18,438 nt of DNA from Candidatus Hydrogenedentota bacterium. GTDB lineage: Bacteria; Hydrogenedentota; Hydrogenedentia; Hydrogenedentales; CAITNO01. The position numbers were made by a program, and so were the translations under genes. Positions 1 through 7,595 of the stretch are shown here, piece after piece. The notes under the pieces were generated by a model that made no database searches, was not told the origin of the DNA, and worked only from the letters and a program-made list of their open reading frames with translations. The stretch lies in the NCBI GenBank assembly GCA_007124105.1, contig SLFT01000010.1, forward strand, positions 1 through 18,438, given 5' to 3'. Within the stretch, counting starts at the first letter, position 1. Each line of letters starts with the position of its first letter.

Positions 1-2
1 AA

Positions 3-422
3 GCGGGCGTGTGCGCCATATTGGCGGGCGCAATGCTTTCCGGCACAACGCCGGTGTTGTATGGCCAGGGCGAAGCCTTTCGCGATTACGTTTTCGTTAG
101 CGACATTGCCGCGGCAAATGTTCAGGCATTACGAAAAGGCACAGACGAGACCATGAATCTCGGTTCGGCGAAAGCGGTGACGGTAAAGCATCTTTTCACG
201 CATATCAAGAAGCTGACCGATTTTTCCAAGAAGCCAATTCTTAAGCCATTGCGCCCCGGGGAGGTCAAAGGCATCTACATCACCGGAAAACATGCTGCCG
301 CAGTGTTAGGATGGCGCCCCACTGTGTCCCTGGCAGACGGGTTAGCGCGCACAGTAGCGTTTGTGCGTGAGCAACAAGCAGCTGCACTTGATGCTCAAGA
401 AATGGCGGAAACGGATATCTGA
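3..422 (+). CDS. NAD-dependent epimerase/dehydratase, C-terminal part (5' end outside window)
   Basis: This is the last ~139 codons of an extended short-chain dehydrogenase/reductase of the UDP-glucose 4-epimerase type, which interconverts nucleotide sugars in the cytoplasm. The visible part holds the family C-terminal signature: a GxTPVLYGQGEAFRDYVFVSDIAAA stretch (substrate loop followed by the R-D-Y-V-x-V-x-D-I-A motif), then MNLGSAKAVTV and a late RPGEVKGIY segment typical of GalE-like proteins. The Rossmann GxxGxxG and catalytic YxxxK lie upstream of the window. The frame is open from base 3 with no credible start, so the internal GTG at 9 is not taken as a start. A copy of a palindromic repeat begins right after the stop. 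The substrate (UDP-glucose or another NDP-sugar) cannot be decided from this fragment. Confidence 0.85.
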   Translation, partial: AGVCAILAGAMLSGTTPVLYGQGEAFRDYVFVSDIAAANVQALRKGTDETMNLGSAKAVTVKHLFTHIKKLTDFSKKPILKPLRPGEVKGIYITGKHAAAVLGWRPTVSLADGLARTVAFVREQQAAALDAQEMAETDI

Positions 423-560
423 GATGATGGGAACTATGGGAGCTATGGGACGTATGAAACATAGCGCGAGCAAGCAGTGGACGCCAGGAAAGATATATTT
501 CCCATAAGTCCCATGCTTCCCATTCAGGACTATAATTCTGAGGCCCCTCTTGTTTCTTAT
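423..560. repeat. Dispersed palindromic repeat, copy 1 (ATGGGA-type arms)
   Basis: The left arm (427-455) contains ATGGGA-type units at a 9-bp period. The right arm (498-523) contains CCCAT units at the same period in the opposite sense, so the two arms can pair as a long imperfect hairpin around a ~45-base centre. The whole unit is clearly related to a second copy at 1655-1797: both share the core TAGCGCGAGC, a GCCAGGA block and an identical stretch TATATTTCCCATAAGTCCCATG. It fills the gap between the epimerase and gpsA. It resembles REP or MITE-like elements, but no transposase is in the window. Confidence 0.75.
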
Positions 561-604
561 CATAGAAGATGTCCAATAACGCGCGCCGCCGCAGGAGACC
601 GACC

Positions 605-1582
605 ATGAAGATACAGGTGCTTGGAGGCGGGGGGTGGGGCCTGGCATTGGCGCGGTTGCTCGCATCCAACGGTCACGAGACGCATCTTTGGGTGCGCAGC
701 GCCGATAAGGCGGAACAGCTGCGACGCTCGCGCAAGAACGATGCTTTGCTTCCAGGGGTGACACTGCCGGACACCGTACTTGTTTCCCATGAATGGGCGC
801 GGGATGCGGCAATCGCGGTGTATGCCGTTCCCTCCCATGCACTGCGCGAAACAGCGACCGCGCTTCTCTTCAGTGAGGGGACGTTGCGCGTAAGCGCAGC
901 CAAAGGCATTGAGAACGATACCCTGTTGCGCATGAGTGAAGTGCTTCAGGAAACCGCGCCAGGCGCTTTAGTGGCCGTACTGTCAGGGCCAAGTCACGCC
1001 GAGGAAGTGGCCCGCGGGTTGCCTGCGTGTCTGGTTGCGGCGGCAAAAGACAACGAGGCGCGCCTGGGCATACAGAAAGTGTTCGGCGGCCCCGCGTTTC
1101 GCGTGTATACCAGCGATGATGTCGTTGGCGTCGAGTTGGGGGGCGCATTAAAGAATGTCATCGCCATCGCCGCCGGCGCATGTGAAGGGTTTGGACTGGG
1201 CGACAACGCCAAGGCGGCCCTGATAACCCGCGGTCTTGCCGAAATGATTCGGTTGGGCGAAGCGTGCGGCGCAAACCCCGCTACCTTTGCGGGACTGAGC
1301 GGTCTCGGCGATCTCGTGGTGACCTGCGCCAGTTCCCATTCGCGAAACCACCGGGTCGGGCACTGCATCGCAAAGGGGATGGCGCAGCATGATATTCTGA
1401 ACAGCTCGCCAAAAGTGGCCGAGGGAATACGCACAGTGAAAAGCGCGCTGGCGCTTGCCCAAAAATATGACGTGGAAATGCCCATTGCGACGGCGGTACA
1501 TAATGTGCTTTATGACGGCGTTGAAGCGCGCAGCTGCATTACCATGCTCATGACGCGACTGATGCGCGCAGAATGGGAATAA
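605..1582 (+). CDS. gpsA: Glycerol-3-phosphate dehydrogenase [NAD(P)+]
   Basis: It reduces dihydroxyacetone phosphate to sn-glycerol 3-phosphate for membrane phospholipid synthesis, in the cytoplasm. The 325-residue protein is normal length for GpsA. The dinucleotide-binding G-x-G-x-x-G is at residues 7-12 (GGGGWG, with Trp where many relatives have SWG). SAAKGIE (K100), LSGPSHAEEVARG (127-138), ELGGALKN with the catalytic-type K183, GLGDNAKAALITRG (197-210) and a TCASSHSRNHRVG phosphate-binding motif follow in the expected order. The frame is open from 569, but ATG 605 is chosen because AGGAGA (593-598) sits six bases before it and the protein then begins directly with the Rossmann strand MKIQVLGGGG. 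It stands alone between two copies of the same palindromic repeat, so it is probably its own transcription unit. Confidence 0.95.
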   Translation: MKIQVLGGGGWGLALARLLASNGHETHLWVRSADKAEQLRRSRKNDALLPGVTLPDTVLVSHEWARDAAIAVYAVPSHALRETATALLFSEGTLRVSAAKGIENDTLLRMSEVLQETAPGALVAVLSGPSHAEEVARGLPACLVAAAKDNEARLGIQKVFGGPAFRVYTSDDVVGVELGGALKNVIAIAAGACEGFGLGDNAKAALITRGLAEMIRLGEACGANPATFAGLSGLGDLVVTCASSHSRNHRVGHCIAKGMAQHDILNSSPKVAEGIRTVKSALALAQKYDVEMPIATAVHNVLYDGVEARSCITMLMTRLMRAEWE

Positions 1583-1906
1583 ACACTGATGCTACAAACG
1601 CGGGCGTGACCCGCAACCCCAAAATAATTCCGATAAATGCCGCAACGGATTCCCGGGATTATGGAAACTATGAGAGATATGGGACGCATGGGGTATAGTA
1701 GCGCGAGCGTCCAGCGGATGCCAGGAGCGCTATATTTCCCATAAGTCCCATGCCTCCTATTCAGAGCTATTGGTAGGCGACTCTTCTTGTTCTTGATCCG
1801 ATAAGGCGCTGATATGCTCTGGATTTTACATCCCGAGAATCAGTATAGTTGATGTTCACCAACAGGCCGCATACACGATATACGCGGCATCAGGAGACCT
1901 CGAGTT
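1583..1906. other. Intergenic region between gpsA and the aldolase gene
   Basis: No coding sequence is supported here. A small hairpin (GCGGG 1600-1604 / CCCGC 1610-1614) follows the gpsA stop but lacks a T-run, so it is at best a weak terminator. The central part is occupied by repeat copy 2 (1655-1797). The last ~100 bases should hold the promoter and leader of the aldolase operon. I could not pick a convincing -35/-10 pair. Confidence 0.5.
1655..1797. repeat. Dispersed palindromic repeat, copy 2
   Basis: Same orientation and architecture as the copy at 423-560. The left arm (1655-1692) has ATATGGGACGCATGGGG. The right arm (1735-1764) has TTTCCCATAAGTCCCATG followed by CCTCCTATTCAG. This copy also keeps an inner inverted pair, TAGCGC (1699-1704) and GCGCTA (1727-1732), which copy 1 has lost. 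The conserved right arm and the central TAGCGCGAGC / GCCAGGA blocks show common ancestry of the two copies. Confidence 0.75.
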
Positions 1907-2833
1907 TTGTCTACAACTGTCCCTGCCATACATCAGGTCATGGTACGCGCACAAGAAACGCGTACGGCCATACCAGGTTTCAACATTCCTTATCTGCCCA
2001 TGATGGCGCCGGTAGTGCGCGCTTTGCGCGACACGCGCTGTTTCGGGTTGATCATGGCGGCGCGACTGGAGTGGGAAAAATTCGCCGCGGGCGGCGTGGA
2101 ACCGGTCTATGAAACCTATCAGCAGACGAAGGATGAACGGTTCACGCGACTGCATCTGGACCATGTCCCGGTGATTGACGAGGATAATCTGCCTGTTGAT
2201 TACGAAACCATCCTGGGCGGGGCTGCGGCGCTGGGATATGATTCCATCATGGTGGACGGGTCGCGGTTGCCTTTGACGGAAAACATTGCCGCAACGCGTC
2301 GCATTGTGGAGACGGCCCACAAATGCGGTGTTGCCGTTGAGGCGGAACTGGGCGCGGTGATGGGCCACGAGTCGGGACCTATGCCGCCTTACGAAGAACT
2401 GTTTGCATCCGGTCAGGGCTTCACTGACCCAGATGAGGCGCGCCGTTTTGTCGCGGAAACGGGCGTGGACTGGCTGTCGGTAGCCATTGGCAGCGTTCAC
2501 GGCGCTATCAGCGCCACTGCGCGCCGGGAAAAAAAACTTGAAGCGCGATTGAGCATCGAGCGCCTGGACGCGTTGCGCAATGCGACGGATGCGCCGCTGG
2601 TATTGCACGGCGGAACGGGCATCAAGAAAGCGTGCGTACTGGAAGCGGTACAGCATGGAATTGCTAAAATAAACGTGGCCACAGCCATCCGACAGCCCTA
2701 TGAGGCATTGATGGAGACCGCGCCGCAGCAGGCGTTACAAGCGGTGTATGACGCGACAGTTGCTGTGGTGCGCGATGACTTGGAACTTATGAACTCGGTG
2801 GATATACTCAACCCCGGCGAGGCGTCAGCCTGA
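1907..2833 (+). CDS. Class II (zinc) ketose-bisphosphate aldolase, tagatose/fructose-bisphosphate type
   Basis: It cleaves a ketose bisphosphate (or ketose 1-phosphate) to dihydroxyacetone phosphate and an aldehyde, in the cytoplasm. The 308-residue protein carries the class II pattern: LHLDH with catalytic-type D85 and zinc-type H86, MVDGS (115-119), VEAELG with E147, IGSVHG with H198, and LVLHGGTG with H234. KINVAT near residue 254 is closer to the GatY/KbaY tagatose-bisphosphate branch than to the INxDT of typical FbaA. The start is a TTG at 1907, chosen because AGGAGA (1892-1897) lies nine bases upstream and no ATG fits the family N-terminus. The isomerase gene starts 21 bases after the stop, so the two are very likely co-transcribed. 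Overall divergence from textbook FBA and its partners suggest a sugar-specific catabolic role rather than central glycolysis. The exact substrate is unknown. Confidence 0.85.
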   Translation: MSTTVPAIHQVMVRAQETRTAIPGFNIPYLPMMAPVVRALRDTRCFGLIMAARLEWEKFAAGGVEPVYETYQQTKDERFTRLHLDHVPVIDEDNLPVDYETILGGAAALGYDSIMVDGSRLPLTENIAATRRIVETAHKCGVAVEAELGAVMGHESGPMPPYEELFASGQGFTDPDEARRFVAETGVDWLSVAIGSVHGAISATARREKKLEARLSIERLDALRNATDAPLVLHGGTGIKKACVLEAVQHGIAKINVATAIRQPYEALMETAPQQALQAVYDATVAVVRDDLELMNSVDILNPGEASA

Positions 2834-2854
2834 GCCGAAGGAAAGGAAGTCAGC

Positions 2855-4261
2855 ATGAAGAAGGAGAAGAGTCGTTTTGCGGTGTTTTTCGGGAACCGCG
2901 GTTTTTTCCCGGCGTCGCTCCAGGCGGGCGCGCGCGCCGAGATGACCGAGACGCTGAAGAAACTCGGGCACAAGACCCTGACCCTGGACGCCAAGGCCAC
3001 GCGTCACGGCGCGGTCGAGACCCCGGCGGAAGGGGAAAAATACGCGAACTTTTTGCGCCGTAACGCGGGCAAGTATGACGGCGTAATTTTATGCCTGCCC
3101 AATTTCGGCGACGAAACCGGCGCTGTTGCCGCGCTCAAAGAGGCGGGGGTTCCGATCCTCATCCAGGCCTATCCCGACGAGCTGGACAAGATGGCGCCCG
3201 AGGTACGGCGCGACGCGTTCTGCGGTAAGTTCTCGATTATGGACGTGTTCTGTCAATACGGTCTCAAGTTCACCGCGCTCAAGCCGCACACGATACATCC
3301 GAATGATGCGCGGTTTGCGGAAAACATTGATTATTTTGACCGGCTTTGCCGCGTACATAAAGCCATGCGAACGATGACCGTGGGCGCTATTGGCGCGCGC
3401 ACCACGGCGTTCAAAACCGTGCGCATAGACGAACTTGCCCTGCAGCGGCACGGCATCACCATGGAAACCGTTGATATGTCCGATGTGTTCGCGCGTATGC
3501 AGGCGCTCAAAATGTCCGACAAGCCGGTTGCCGCGAAGGCCAAAACGCTGAAGAACTATTCCAACTGGAAAGGCGTGCCCAAGAAGGCCTTTGAAACCAT
3601 TACGCGTTTGGGCGTGGTCCTTGATGCGCTGGTGGACGAGATGAGTCTTGACGCGTTGGCGGTGCGCTGCTGGATTGAAATGCAACGCCAGTACGGCATT
3701 TCGTGCTGCGTACTTTTGAGTGAGATGAACAACCGCGGCATCCCCGTGGGCTGCGAGGTGGATGTGGGCAGCGCCATCACCATGTACGCGCTGCGCAGCG
3801 CCTCGGGCAACGTGGCCAGCTGTCTTGACTGGAACAACAACTACGGCGATGATGACAACAAGTGTATCCTGTTCCACTGCGGTCCGGTGCCTCAGGCGAT
3901 GATGACAGCCAAGGGCGATATTGCCGATCATGCGATTCTCGCCAATGAAGTGGGCAAGGGCTGCGCTTTCGGCTGCAACGTGGGACGCATTACGCCGGGC
4001 CCGTTCTCTTACGGCAACCTCATCACGGAAGACGGCAAATTGAAATTCTATCTGGGCGAAGCCGAATTCACCAATGATCCGATTCCGTCGGACTTCTTTG
4101 GCTGCGCCGGCGTTGCAGCGTTCCCGGATTTACAGGAATCACTGCATACCATCGGCATGGCGGGACACCGCCACCACACGGCCGTGACGCCGGGCTGCGT
4201 GGCCGCGCCCGTGCAAGAAGCAATGGCGCATTATCTCAACTATGATGTAACAATGGTATAA
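2855..4261 (+). CDS. L-fucose isomerase-family (L-fucose/L-arabinose isomerase-like) aldose-ketose isomerase
   Basis: Predicted manganese-dependent aldose-ketose isomerase, cytoplasmic, 468 residues (shorter than E. coli FucI at ~590, near arabinose isomerase length). Metal-ligand candidates are E301 in GCEVDVGS and D325 in LDWNN. Their spacing of 24 residues matches E337 and D361 of E. coli FucI. A C-terminal GHRHH (438-441) can supply the histidine ligand. FHCGPVP (340-346) and the GxxCAFGCNVGRITPGPFSYGNL stretch are typical of the C-terminal domain. ATG 2855 is preceded by GGAAAGGAAG. It follows the aldolase by 21 bases and is followed by a perfect hairpin. The substrate could be L-fucose, another 6-deoxy sugar, a pentose or an uncommon sugar such as sulfoquinovose, since related isomerases serve several pathways. 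I cannot choose from sequence. Confidence 0.85.
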   Translation: MKKEKSRFAVFFGNRGFFPASLQAGARAEMTETLKKLGHKTLTLDAKATRHGAVETPAEGEKYANFLRRNAGKYDGVILCLPNFGDETGAVAALKEAGVPILIQAYPDELDKMAPEVRRDAFCGKFSIMDVFCQYGLKFTALKPHTIHPNDARFAENIDYFDRLCRVHKAMRTMTVGAIGARTTAFKTVRIDELALQRHGITMETVDMSDVFARMQALKMSDKPVAAKAKTLKNYSNWKGVPKKAFETITRLGVVLDALVDEMSLDALAVRCWIEMQRQYGISCCVLLSEMNNRGIPVGCEVDVGSAITMYALRSASGNVASCLDWNNNYGDDDNKCILFHCGPVPQAMMTAKGDIADHAILANEVGKGCAFGCNVGRITPGPFSYGNLITEDGKLKFYLGEAEFTNDPIPSDFFGCAGVAAFPDLQESLHTIGMAGHRHHTAVTPGCVAAPVQEAMAHYLNYDVTMV

Positions 4262-4285
4262 CAGAAAAGGTATTGACACTTTCCC

Positions 4286-4322
4286 GTCGGACGCTGTCGG
4301 ACAGTATCAGACAGCGTCCGAC
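4286..4322. repeat. Perfect 13-bp inverted repeat built from GTCGGAC units
   Basis: GTCGGACGCTGTC (4286-4298) and its exact reverse complement GACAGCGTCCGAC (4310-4322) flank an 11-base loop. GTCGGAC occurs twice on the left side at a 10-bp period. It lies 25 bases after the isomerase stop and could end that transcript or stabilise its 3' end. No T-run follows, so a classical intrinsic terminator is not supported. The design (short tandem units within a palindrome) recalls the repeats around gpsA, but the sequence differs. Confidence 0.7.
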
Positions 4323-4426
4323 ACAGCTACACCGTTAGCGTCTCAATATCCGCCGGAATTTTGCTCAGTACAATTTCACCGGTATAAGATTGCCGCGCGT
4401 TGGATGCGTTATCTGGGAAAGGTCAA

Positions 4427-4621
4427 ATGGACATTGTTGAAGCTTATAAAGCCATTGGCGATGATGAGGCGGATTTTGATATTTCCTTCTGGCAAGCGCA
4501 GGGCGCCGAGGCTATTTTTGATGCCGCTATGCAACTGATTCTGGATGCGGAACTCATAAGGAACGGTCATGCTGAAGAGCCGCGACTGGATAGAACTGTT
4601 GAATCTTATCAGCGCCTCTAA
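4427..4621 (+). CDS. Small hypothetical protein paired with a nucleotidyltransferase gene
   Basis: The 64-residue acidic protein (MDIVEAYKAIGDDEADFDISFWQAQ...) ends with EPRLDRTVESYQRL. From memory, similar short proteins with an FWQAQG core and an RLxRTVE tail occur directly upstream of DUF6036/AbiEii-like nucleotidyltransferases. I know of no assigned biochemical activity. ATG 4427 is preceded by GGGAAAGG with a four-base gap. An in-frame TTG at 4400 is less likely because it lacks such a site. Its 3' end overlaps the start of the nucleotidyltransferase gene by 53 bases, which supports translational coupling of the original pair. Since the partner is broken, this gene may now be functionless. 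Confidence 0.55.
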   Translation: MDIVEAYKAIGDDEADFDISFWQAQGAEAIFDAAMQLILDAELIRNGHAEEPRLDRTVESYQRL

Positions 4622-4888
4622 ACTCCGGTATCTCGTGGTTGGCGGCTATGCCGTAATGAAATATACAGAACCACGTTTTACCAAGCGCTTGGATTTATGG
4701 GTGAGCACGGACGCCAAAAATTCGCGTGCGCTCTACAATGTCTTGAAGGAATATGGCGCGCCATTGATGTTGAATTTGACGACGCCTGGGAACGGGGCGA
4801 AGAAACAGCCCTTGACAACTTGACCATACCTTTCATTTCCAGACAGGATTTGATTGACGCGGACAATCTCAAAAATAAACCGGCGTAA
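4569..4888 (+). pseudogene. Broken nucleotidyltransferase (DUF6036/AbiEii-like), internal deletion and frameshift
   Basis: The N-terminal part from ATG 4569 reads MLKSRDWIELLNLI...LRYLVVGGYAVMKYTEPRFTKRLDLWV, the GG-x-A plus downstream Asp pattern of a minimal nucleotidyltransferase. Near 4755 the homology stops: the frame continues as MLNLTTPGNG to a stop at 4823. The family C-terminal part (IDVEFDDAWERGEE...LTIPFISRQDLIDADNLKNK) resumes in another frame and ends at 4888. About 30 residues normally found between EYGAPL and the RIDI/FEEAWE region are missing, so a deletion plus frameshift is the simplest reading. In addition, the catalytic D-x-D position reads R-L-D (TKRLDLWV), so activity may have been lost even before the deletion. 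It sits between the isomerase and the kinase genes. Confidence 0.75.
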
Positions 4889-4942
4889 CATGGTCGCCCG
4901 CACATACGACGGTGCGCGGTAGAAAAAAGGACGTTGTTTTTT

Positions 4943-6451
4943 ATGAGCCTTCTGGGGATTGACATCGGCACTACCGGCTGCAAGGCGGGCGCATTTTCCA
5001 CGGAAGGGGAATGCCTGGCGCTGGCCTATCGCGAATACCCGACCTTGCACCCGCAACCGGGCTGGTCGGAACTGGACAGCCGGGTTGTCATGGGACGGCT
5101 GGAAGAGACTGTGCGGGATGTTTCCGCCGCGACGAAGGCCGATCCGATCACGGCGCTGTGCGTCAGCGCCATGGGCGAGGCCATGACGCCTGTCTCGGAG
5201 CGCGGCGATATACTCGGCAACGCCATCCTCTCCGCCGACACGCGCGGCGCCGCGTATGTGGAGAAACTCGAGGCGGACCTGGGGCAGGAGGCATTTTACG
5301 CCGTCAACCCGAATATTCTCGCGCCGAATTATTCCCTGCCCAAGTTACTGTGGCTGCGCGAGCAGAAACCGGAACAATACAACAGCGCGTGGAAGTTTTT
5401 GCTCTGGGGCGAACTGGCCGCATTCCTTTGGGGCGGCGAGGCCGTCACCAGTTATTCACACGCGAACCGCACCATGCTCTTTGACGTCCATCGCGAGGAC
5501 TGGTCGGATGTATTGCTTGCTTGGGCGGACATCCCACGGCAAAAACTGCCGCGCACGGCCATGAGCGGCGCCGTTGTTGGCACGGTCGCATCGGAAAAGG
5601 CCGCCGCCCTTGGCCTGCCCAACAACGTCAGCATCGTACTGGGCGGTCACGACCAGTGCCTGAACGCGCTGGGCGCGGGCGTGATTAGCGGCGGCAAGGC
5701 CGTATGCGGCATGGGCACTATCGAATGCATCACACCCGTGTTCGATTTTGTGCCCGATGCCGCGCCCATGCTTACAACCGGACTCAGTATCGAGCACCAT
5801 GTGCTGCCCGGCCTCTATATGTCGTTCATCTATAATCAGAGCGGCGTATTATTAAAATGGTTTCGCGATGTATTCGCCAGCGCTGACGCGCGACTGCTCG
5901 CGACGGATGTTGACATCTACGATGCGCTGTTGACAGAATTGCCCGACGCGCCCACCGGCATGCTTGTGCTGCCCCACTTCGAAATTACCGGCGCGCCGGA
6001 CTACATTGCCGATTCCGCGGGCGTGATTGCGGGATTGCATACCAGCACCACGCGCGGCGCTATTCTCAAGGCCATCATTGAGGGCGCTTCCTATTACTTC
6101 CTCGACAGCATCCATGCAATCGCGGAAATGGGCATAGACACTTCCGAATTCATCGCCACGGGCGGTCCCGCCAAGTCGGACGCTATTCTCCAGATCAAGG
6201 CGGATATTTTCGGCGCGCCCTTTGTACGGCTTACCAATACCGAATGCGGCGTTGCCGGCGCGGCCATGCTTGCGGGTATGGCGACCGGCGTGTTCAAGGA
6301 CGCCGGCGAGGCGGCCGCGCACTTTGTCGCGCGCGACCGTGTGTTTGCGCCCGATCCGACGCGCCATGAACGCTATACGGAAATCTATGGGCGTTATACA
6401 AGGCTGTATCCGGCATTGAAGGAAGTGCTTCAAGAAATGCGCGCGCCATAG
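4943..6451 (+). CDS. FGGY-family carbohydrate kinase (xylulokinase-like)
   Basis: ATP-dependent sugar kinase of the FGGY family (xylulose, fuculose, rhamnulose, gluconate and glycerol kinases), cytoplasmic, 502 residues, full length. The N-terminal phosphate-binding LGIDIGTTGCKAGAF motif is at residues 4-18. GGHDQ (234-238) carries the predicted catalytic base D237. GMGTIE is the second phosphate loop, and ATGGPAKSD plus GVAGAAMLAG form the C-terminal ATP-binding region. ATG 4943 is chosen because the protein then begins as family members do; AAAAAAGG lies about 12 bases upstream. An in-frame TTG at 4934 is only three bases from that site. With the aldolase and isomerase it completes an isomerise, phosphorylate, cleave route, although the broken nucleotidyltransferase pair now separates them. 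Substrate specificity is undetermined. Confidence 0.9.
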   Translation: MSLLGIDIGTTGCKAGAFSTEGECLALAYREYPTLHPQPGWSELDSRVVMGRLEETVRDVSAATKADPITALCVSAMGEAMTPVSERGDILGNAILSADTRGAAYVEKLEADLGQEAFYAVNPNILAPNYSLPKLLWLREQKPEQYNSAWKFLLWGELAAFLWGGEAVTSYSHANRTMLFDVHREDWSDVLLAWADIPRQKLPRTAMSGAVVGTVASEKAAALGLPNNVSIVLGGHDQCLNALGAGVISGGKAVCGMGTIECITPVFDFVPDAAPMLTTGLSIEHHVLPGLYMSFIYNQSGVLLKWFRDVFASADARLLATDVDIYDALLTELPDAPTGMLVLPHFEITGAPDYIADSAGVIAGLHTSTTRGAILKAIIEGASYYFLDSIHAIAEMGIDTSEFIATGGPAKSDAILQIKADIFGAPFVRLTNTECGVAGAAMLAGMATGVFKDAGEAAAHFVARDRVFAPDPTRHERYTEIYGRYTRLYPALKEVLQEMRAP

Positions 6452-6463
6452 CCCGCTTGCGGG
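6452..6463. terminator. Short GC hairpin between convergent genes (weak terminator candidate)
   Basis: CCCGC (6452-6456) and GCGGG (6459-6463) form a compact hairpin immediately after the kinase stop, in the 67-base gap to the converging URO-D-like gene. No T-run follows on either strand, so termination is only suggested by position. Confidence 0.3.
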
Positions 6464-6518
6464 ACACAAGAGAAAAGAGACCGCGCTTATTGTCTTGTAC
6501 GTACGGCATTTATTATCG

Positions 6519-7595
6519 CTACAAGCATGTGTTCTCGTGCCAATATTCGCGCATTTGCGCGCACGCCTCACGCGTCTCAGGGATTGCCAGCGGGCGCAGA
6601 AGTACGCGCGCGCCTGTGTCCCGTGTAAGCGTCGCAAGGCGTTCAATATATGCCCGCCACGTTTCACCGGGCAATACCGCCAGACGGCTGTGCAGCACGG
6701 TTCCAGTTTCCGCGCACAATTCCATCACGTGGCGGGTATCATAAAACTCGGGATTGCCCAGGTCAATGGCGCGCACCGCGTTCATTCGGCAAAATTGTTC
6801 GAGCATCGTGGGGTGCCTGCCGCAAAAATGCACAAATAAGCCGCCGAAGGCGTCCGCCGTTTGCGCAATATGGGGCAGCACGAATTGTTCTATCATAGCG
6901 GGCGAGATAAGCGTTGCCGTGTCTTCCGCTGAGCGCGCGCCCGCGGTTGGAAAATAAACGCCCTGACATGTACCGTGACCGTGTATCATGCTGCCGGCGG
7001 GCTCTTCCAACATTGCCTTCAGTTGGCTTGTTGCCTGCGTATAAAACTCCCGTGATATGCGCAACAGTTCCTCGACCCATGCCGCGCGGTCCGGGTTTGG
7101 CAGATCATAAAATAATGCTTCGCCATAGAGCAGATGGGCGATGTCGAAAACGCCTTGCGTGTCGGCATGATAAGGAACAACCTCTTCTTCAGCGGCGGCG
7201 CGATGAATGGCGTAGAACTCCGCCGCCAGACGCATGGTCTCGCTTGCGGCAATATCGTTCACCCGCGCCTTTTGAATTGCGGCGCGGTCGAGCGGCTCGC
7301 CCGGCCACGGCATGGCCTGCTCAGGCAGCCGATACCCCAGCCCCAGCATGGTCGGCACGAAAATAACGCCGAGGTTCGGGCGAACGCATGGGATGCCGTC
7401 CGTGGGCCAGTCCACGAGTGCGCGAGCGCGACGCATCTCTGACTCCCACATGGCCAGCGGATTATGAAACCGCATCGGGTACTCTTGCAGGTCGTATAAT
7501 TCCTGTGTTTCCGCCGGTATAAAGATAAGGCATGGCCCTTCGCCGCGCCAGAACGCTTCATGTTGTTGCATCTTATCTGCGAGCGCGCCGCTCAT
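6519..7595 (-). CDS. Uroporphyrinogen decarboxylase-like (URO-D/corrinoid methyltransferase superfamily) protein
   Basis: The 358-residue cytoplasmic protein has the URO-D superfamily layout: an N-terminal GEGPCLIFIPAE region, a central YHADTQGVFDIAHLLYGE segment, HGHGTCQGVYFP, and a strand FGGLFVHFCGRH with an H256-x-C258 pair. In corrinoid-dependent methyltransferases of this fold (MtaA, MtbA) an H-x-C plus a later Cys binds zinc, so methyl transfer is possible. A third ligand is not clear (C294, C345 and C357 are candidates). It lacks the context of heme synthesis, and true HemE is unlikely. The start is ATG 7595-7593, preceded by AAGGAG (complement of 7604-7609). It is divergent from the BLUF gene and convergent with the kinase. 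Such proteins are numerous in glycan-degrading environmental bacteria; their role is mostly unknown. Confidence 0.75.
   Translation of the reverse strand: MSGALADKMQQHEAFWRGEGPCLIFIPAETQELYDLQEYPMRFHNPLAMWESEMRRARALVDWPTDGIPCVRPNLGVIFVPTMLGLGYRLPEQAMPWPGEPLDRAAIQKARVNDIAASETMRLAAEFYAIHRAAAEEEVVPYHADTQGVFDIAHLLYGEALFYDLPNPDRAAWVEELLRISREFYTQATSQLKAMLEEPAGSMIHGHGTCQGVYFPTAGARSAEDTATLISPAMIEQFVLPHIAQTADAFGGLFVHFCGRHPTMLEQFCRMNAVRAIDLGNPEFYDTRHVMELCAETGTVLHSRLAVLPGETWRAYIERLATLTRDTGARVLLRPLAIPETREACAQMREYWHENTCL

Noticed and set aside
3089..3931. Long minus-strand open frames opposite the aldolase, isomerase, kinase and hydrolase (e.g. 1856-2656, 3089-3931, 5852-6667, 8254-9174)
   Set aside because: They lie antisense to genes with clear family motifs, show no recognisable motifs and arise from GC-rich codon usage.
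4569..4823. Intact 84-residue nucleotidyltransferase
   Set aside because: The C-terminal half of the family is found in another frame downstream and the middle is missing, so the short frame is a truncated remnant.
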